Below, one piece after another: positions 14,132 to 14,179 of a stretch of 14,179 bases of DNA (position 1 is its first letter; each line of letters opens with the position of its first letter). The notes below the pieces were generated by a model, which searched no databases, was not told the DNA's origin, and was given only the letters and a program-made list of their open reading frames with translations. The position numbers and the translations under genes were made by a program. This DNA is from CBIFVZ01 sp966185765 (lineage in GTDB: Bacteria; Pseudomonadota; Gammaproteobacteria; Enterobacterales; Enterobacteriaceae): positions 1 to 14,179 of the forward strand of contig CBIFVZ010000090.1 in NCBI GenBank assembly GCA_966185765.1, written 5' to 3'.

Positions 14132-14179
14132 ATGCCTGGCAGTTCCCTACTCTCGCATGGGGAGACCCCACACTACCAT
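14132..14179 (-). rRNA. rrf: 5S ribosomal RNA, 3' part (cut by window edge)
   Basis: The reverse complement of these 48 bases is the conserved 3' end of enterobacterial 5S rRNA, from ATGGTAGTGTGGGG to CTGCCAGGCAT. The remaining roughly 72 bases lie beyond the right edge. The terminator follows at once, so this is the last gene of an rrn operon read toward lower coordinates. In E. coli the equivalent position holds rrfF of rrnD; the exact copy cannot be assigned here. Confidence 0.97.

Overview
The window is chromosomal DNA of an enterobacterium (family Enterobacteriaceae). It lies near, but apparently outside, Escherichia. The gene content and order (csrD, acuI, accBC, yhdT, panF, prmA, dusB, fis, yhdV, then an rrn operon) follow the well-known E. 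coli/Salmonella neighbourhood. Fis appears identical to the E. coli protein as I recall it, while CsrD is clearly more diverged. I cannot name the genus from sequence alone.

Layout. Positions 1-309 are the csrD-mreB spacer, and mreB should begin just left of the window on the minus strand. csrD (minus) and acuI (plus) are divergent from about 2251-2482. Next comes msrP-msrQ (plus), the periplasmic methionine-sulfoxide repair pair. After a 232-bp spacer with a Fur-box-like sequence comes aroQ-accB-accC: a type II dehydroquinase followed by biotin carboxyl carrier protein and biotin carboxylase, ending at a strong terminator. yhdT-panF-prmA follow as a tight operon (small membrane protein, Na+/pantothenate symporter, ribosomal protein L11 methyltransferase), also closed by a strong terminator. 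An extra gene, a secreted alpha-class carbonic anhydrase, sits between prmA and dusB-fis; its promoter region has a very good CRP-type palindrome. dusB-fis keeps the classic growth-rate-regulated fis promoter (GC-rich discriminator, Fis and IHF sites) and ends at a terminator. About 550 bp of mostly AT-rich DNA without a convincing gene leads to yhdV, a small lipoprotein. The right edge cuts into the 3' end of a 5S rRNA on the minus strand, with its terminator, so this rrn operon converges on yhdV.

Functionally the window is mostly core housekeeping: fatty-acid precursor supply (AccB/AccC), pantothenate uptake for CoA, shikimate pathway, translation-linked modification (PrmA, DusB), nucleoid control (Fis), RNA-decay control (CsrD) and envelope redox repair (MsrPQ). 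I see no insertion sequence, prophage, CRISPR array, toxin-antitoxin pair or defence system, and no evidence for a wholly new system. The points worth a second look are the carbonic anhydrase and its operator, the short upstream ORFs before dusB and yhdV, the Fur-like site before aroQ, and the reduced fis-yhdV-rrn junction, which lacks genes present there in E. coli.
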